From: an uncultured Bacteroidales bacterium
GTDB lineage: Bacteria; Bacteroidota; Bacteroidia; Bacteroidales; Bacteroidaceae
Assembly (NCBI GenBank): GCA_902798705.1
Contig: CADBXS010000007.1
Span: 1-52,567, forward strand
DNA length: 52,567 bases
Direction of reading: 5' to 3'
Part shown: positions 51,028 to 52,567 of the stretch, piece after piece
Layout: each line of letters opens with the position of its first letter
Numbering within the stretch: position 1 is the first letter of the stretch
Position numbers and translations under genes: made by a program
The notes under the pieces: generated by a model
Told to the model about the DNA's origin: nothing
Seen by the model: the letters and a program-made list of their open reading frames with translations, nothing else
Databases searched by the model: none

Positions 51028-52567
51028 ATTCGCTGAACACGAAATCCTGGAGGATGCAGAGCGACTTTTCCTTGGTTTCTGACTGGAAGGTGAAGTAGAG
51101 GGCGTGCTTGCCCGTCAGCTCGGAAAGAGCGGGCAGTTCGACAGCCACTTCGGTAGACTCGCGAGGCATGTCGGCCTTCAGATTGATGGTGCCCAGCACC
51201 TTGCCCCCCTGCGACGTCCACGGGCGGTCAACCATGATGGTGATGGTGCCGTCGATGCCTTCGGGGATGAGGCGCAACAGCAGGGACACGTCCTCCAGTT
51301 CTTGGGTGGCAGTAAAGTTGAAGTACTTGTAGCCCACGATAGAGCCGTCGGTATTGTTCACCACGGGGTTGGTGTTGTTCTCTATAGCGTAGGGGGCCTC
51401 CATGTTGGTGGCGGTGCCGTAAGCGGCATCGACGTAGGAGCCGTAGAACTTGTTGTTGGGCCACTCGTGCTCGGCAGGCTTGGGGCCTGTCAGCCAGCAG
51501 GCGATGCCAGCGGAGTGACGCTCCAGGGGGTCAAGACCGTCGAGCGCGAAACCTTCGGAGTTGTACTCACCCTCAGAAATTTGCACCTTGCCACCAGGGC
51601 CTTCCTCGACGTCGACGGTGATGGGAGCCACCATAGCCTGACGGGCAAACTCGTTGAGGCCGGTCTGACGGTGATAGAACACGTACCACTGGCCGTTGAC
51701 CTCGCAGATGCTGCCGTGGGTGTTACCGTCGGGCACAGCCGAGGCTATCACGTTGCCCTGCTCATCGGTCTCGCGGGCACGGCCGTCAATAATGGTGCCG
51801 CCGTAAGTCCAGGGGCCTAACGGAGCGTCGCTGTAGGCGTAGGCCAGGGTGTAGTTCGTCGTGGGCAGGCCGAACTCGCCGTCCTCGGTGAAGCGGCTAT
51901 AGATGAAGACGTACTTGTCCTTGATTTTGCGGATGCTGGAGGCCTCGAAGAACTTGAAGCGGCCCGGCTGGTTGCGTCCGCTGATCATGTCCTCCACCAC
52001 CTGCGTGCCGGGCTTCACGGTGGCCATCGTCGTGGGGTCGAACTCGGCGGCATAGCTCCGTTCGAAACCCCAGTAGCCGTAGACGCGGCCATCGTCGTCG
52101 ACGAATACTGCGGGGTCGAAAGCCAGCACACCGTCCACCACATTAGGATTATCCTGGCTCCAGTTGCACACCTCGAAGGGGCCATTGGGGCGCGAACTCT
52201 TGGCTACCAAGCCGTTGCGGCCACCAGCCTGGTCGTTGGGGAACAGGTAGTAGGTCTTGGTGCCGTCGGCTGCCGTCACCAGCGTGACATCGGGCGCAAA
52301 CAGCACATCGGCGGTGCCTGCCGAGTCGAAAGGCTCGCCCTTAGCGTTCTTGTCGACCACGAGGATGACACCGTCGTAGCGCCACTGGCCGAGGTCGTCG
52401 ACCGGTGCCGACCAGACCACCTGGTCGCGTCCGCAGTAGTCGGTCTTCAGGTTGTCGTGCGAACCGTAGATATATACGCGCTGCTTACCGGGGTTATCGG
52501 GGTCTTCAAACACGTATGGTTCGCCATCGGGAATGTGCTCCCACATTGGAAGGAAGGGGTTTCCCAC
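51026..52567 (-). CDS. Family 43 glycoside hydrolase, truncated by window end
   Basis: 513 residues visible; the N-terminal signal peptide lies beyond the window. The five-bladed propeller is marked by IPDGEPYVFEDPD (general-base Asp), VLAFDPAVFVDDDGRVYGYW (second Asp) and RFKFFEASSIRKIKDKYVFI (general-acid Glu). The C-terminal 150 residues form a beta-sandwich module like a carbohydrate-binding domain (SIVGYKYFNFTATQELEDVS). GH43 enzymes remove arabinose or xylose from plant polysaccharides. The codon use is clearly more GC-rich than in the rest of the window, which suggests recent transfer or a join between different genomes. Confidence 0.87.
   Translation of the reverse strand: MGNPFLPMWEHIPDGEPYVFEDPDNPGKQRVYIYGSHDNLKTDYCGRDQVVWSAPVDDLGQWRYDGVILVVDKNAKGEPFDSAGTADVLFAPDVTLVTAADGTKTYYLFPNDQAGGRNGLVAKSSRPNGPFEVCNWSQDNPNVVDGVLAFDPAVFVDDDGRVYGYWGFERSYAAEFDPTTMATVKPGTQVVEDMISGRNQPGRFKFFEASSIRKIKDKYVFIYSRFTEDGEFGLPTTNYTLAYAYSDAPLGPWTYGGTIIDGRARETDEQGNVIASAVPDGNTHGSICEVNGQWYVFYHRQTGLNEFARQAMVAPITVDVEEGPGGKVQISEGEYNSEGFALDGLDPLERHSAGIACWLTGPKPAEHEWPNNKFYGSYVDAAYGTATNMEAPYAIENNTNPVVNNTDGSIVGYKYFNFTATQELEDVSLLLRLIPEGIDGTITIMVDRPWTSQGGKVLGTINLKADMPRESTEVAVELPALSELTGKHALYFTFQSETKEKSLCILQDFVFSE

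Overview
The window looks like chromosomal DNA from a Bacteroidota bacterium, most likely a Prevotellaceae (Prevotella-like) gut or rumen commensal. The evidence is: promoters of the Bacteroidota type (TTTG, then TAnnTTTG about 19-20 bp downstream), a DUF4492-cydA-cydB block, a hisG-hisD-hisC-hisB operon, C10 (streptopain-like) and C11 peptidases, and long secreted proteins ending in type IX secretion (T9SS) sorting-type tails. No tRNA or rRNA gene was seen.

Layout. 1-6.0 kb: 5'-truncated flavodiiron protein, a DUF3078 envelope protein, an AT-rich acyltransferase islet behind an inverted-repeat element, and a PorE-like OmpA lipoprotein split by an internal deletion. 6.0-11.8 kb: secreted metallophosphatase, then a Lys-rich secreted protein, a C11 peptidase lipoprotein, an HPr-kinase-like protein, a broken S24/S26-type peptidase and a PqqD-like protein. 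11.9-16.5 kb: CE15 esterase, then cydB, cydA and DUF4492 on the minus strand. 16.5-21.6 kb: Gfo/Idh/MocA oxidoreductase, membrane protein, rlmD, RluA-type pseudouridine synthase. 21.6-30.7 kb: giant PL11 rhamnogalacturonan lyase, prs, FMN-binding protein, C10 peptidase, ThiE-like protein. 30.9-40.6 kb: toxin-antitoxin pair, PNPOx-like flavoprotein, a 41-residue membrane peptide, lepA, a large C10 peptidase, recR, a membrane protein, a GT2. 40.6-45.3 kb: his operon with a His-rich leader peptide; hisD is frameshifted. 45.3-50.3 kb: TPR lipoprotein, secreted protein, membrane protein/XRE pair, membrane protein, HU-like protein, methylmalonyl-CoA epimerase. 50.3-52.6 kb: repeat-dense DNA with a histidine-kinase remnant, then a GC-rich GH43 enzyme cut by the window end.

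How genes work together. The PL11, CE15 and GH43 enzymes point to use of pectin and glucuronoxylan. Several secreted proteins carry T9SS-like tails, and the PorE-like lipoprotein resembles a T9SS anchor. CydAB and the flavodiiron protein suit a microaerobic or anaerobic life facing oxygen.

Most notable are non-coding structures. Four intergenic tandem arrays of three unrelated sequences all have an exact 22-bp period; two of them (6 and 12 units) are arrays of the palindrome TGAAnnTTCA placed about 90 bp upstream of the DUF4492-cyd and HU-gene promoters. A 64-66 bp near-palindromic element carries the promoters of prs and lepA. A hairpin repeat in about a dozen copies usually follows stop codons in the sense orientation. 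Three genes (OmpA/PorE-like, S24-like, hisD) carry internal frameshifting deletions and a fourth (histidine kinase) is truncated next to a repeat; this is either active gene decay or an assembly problem.
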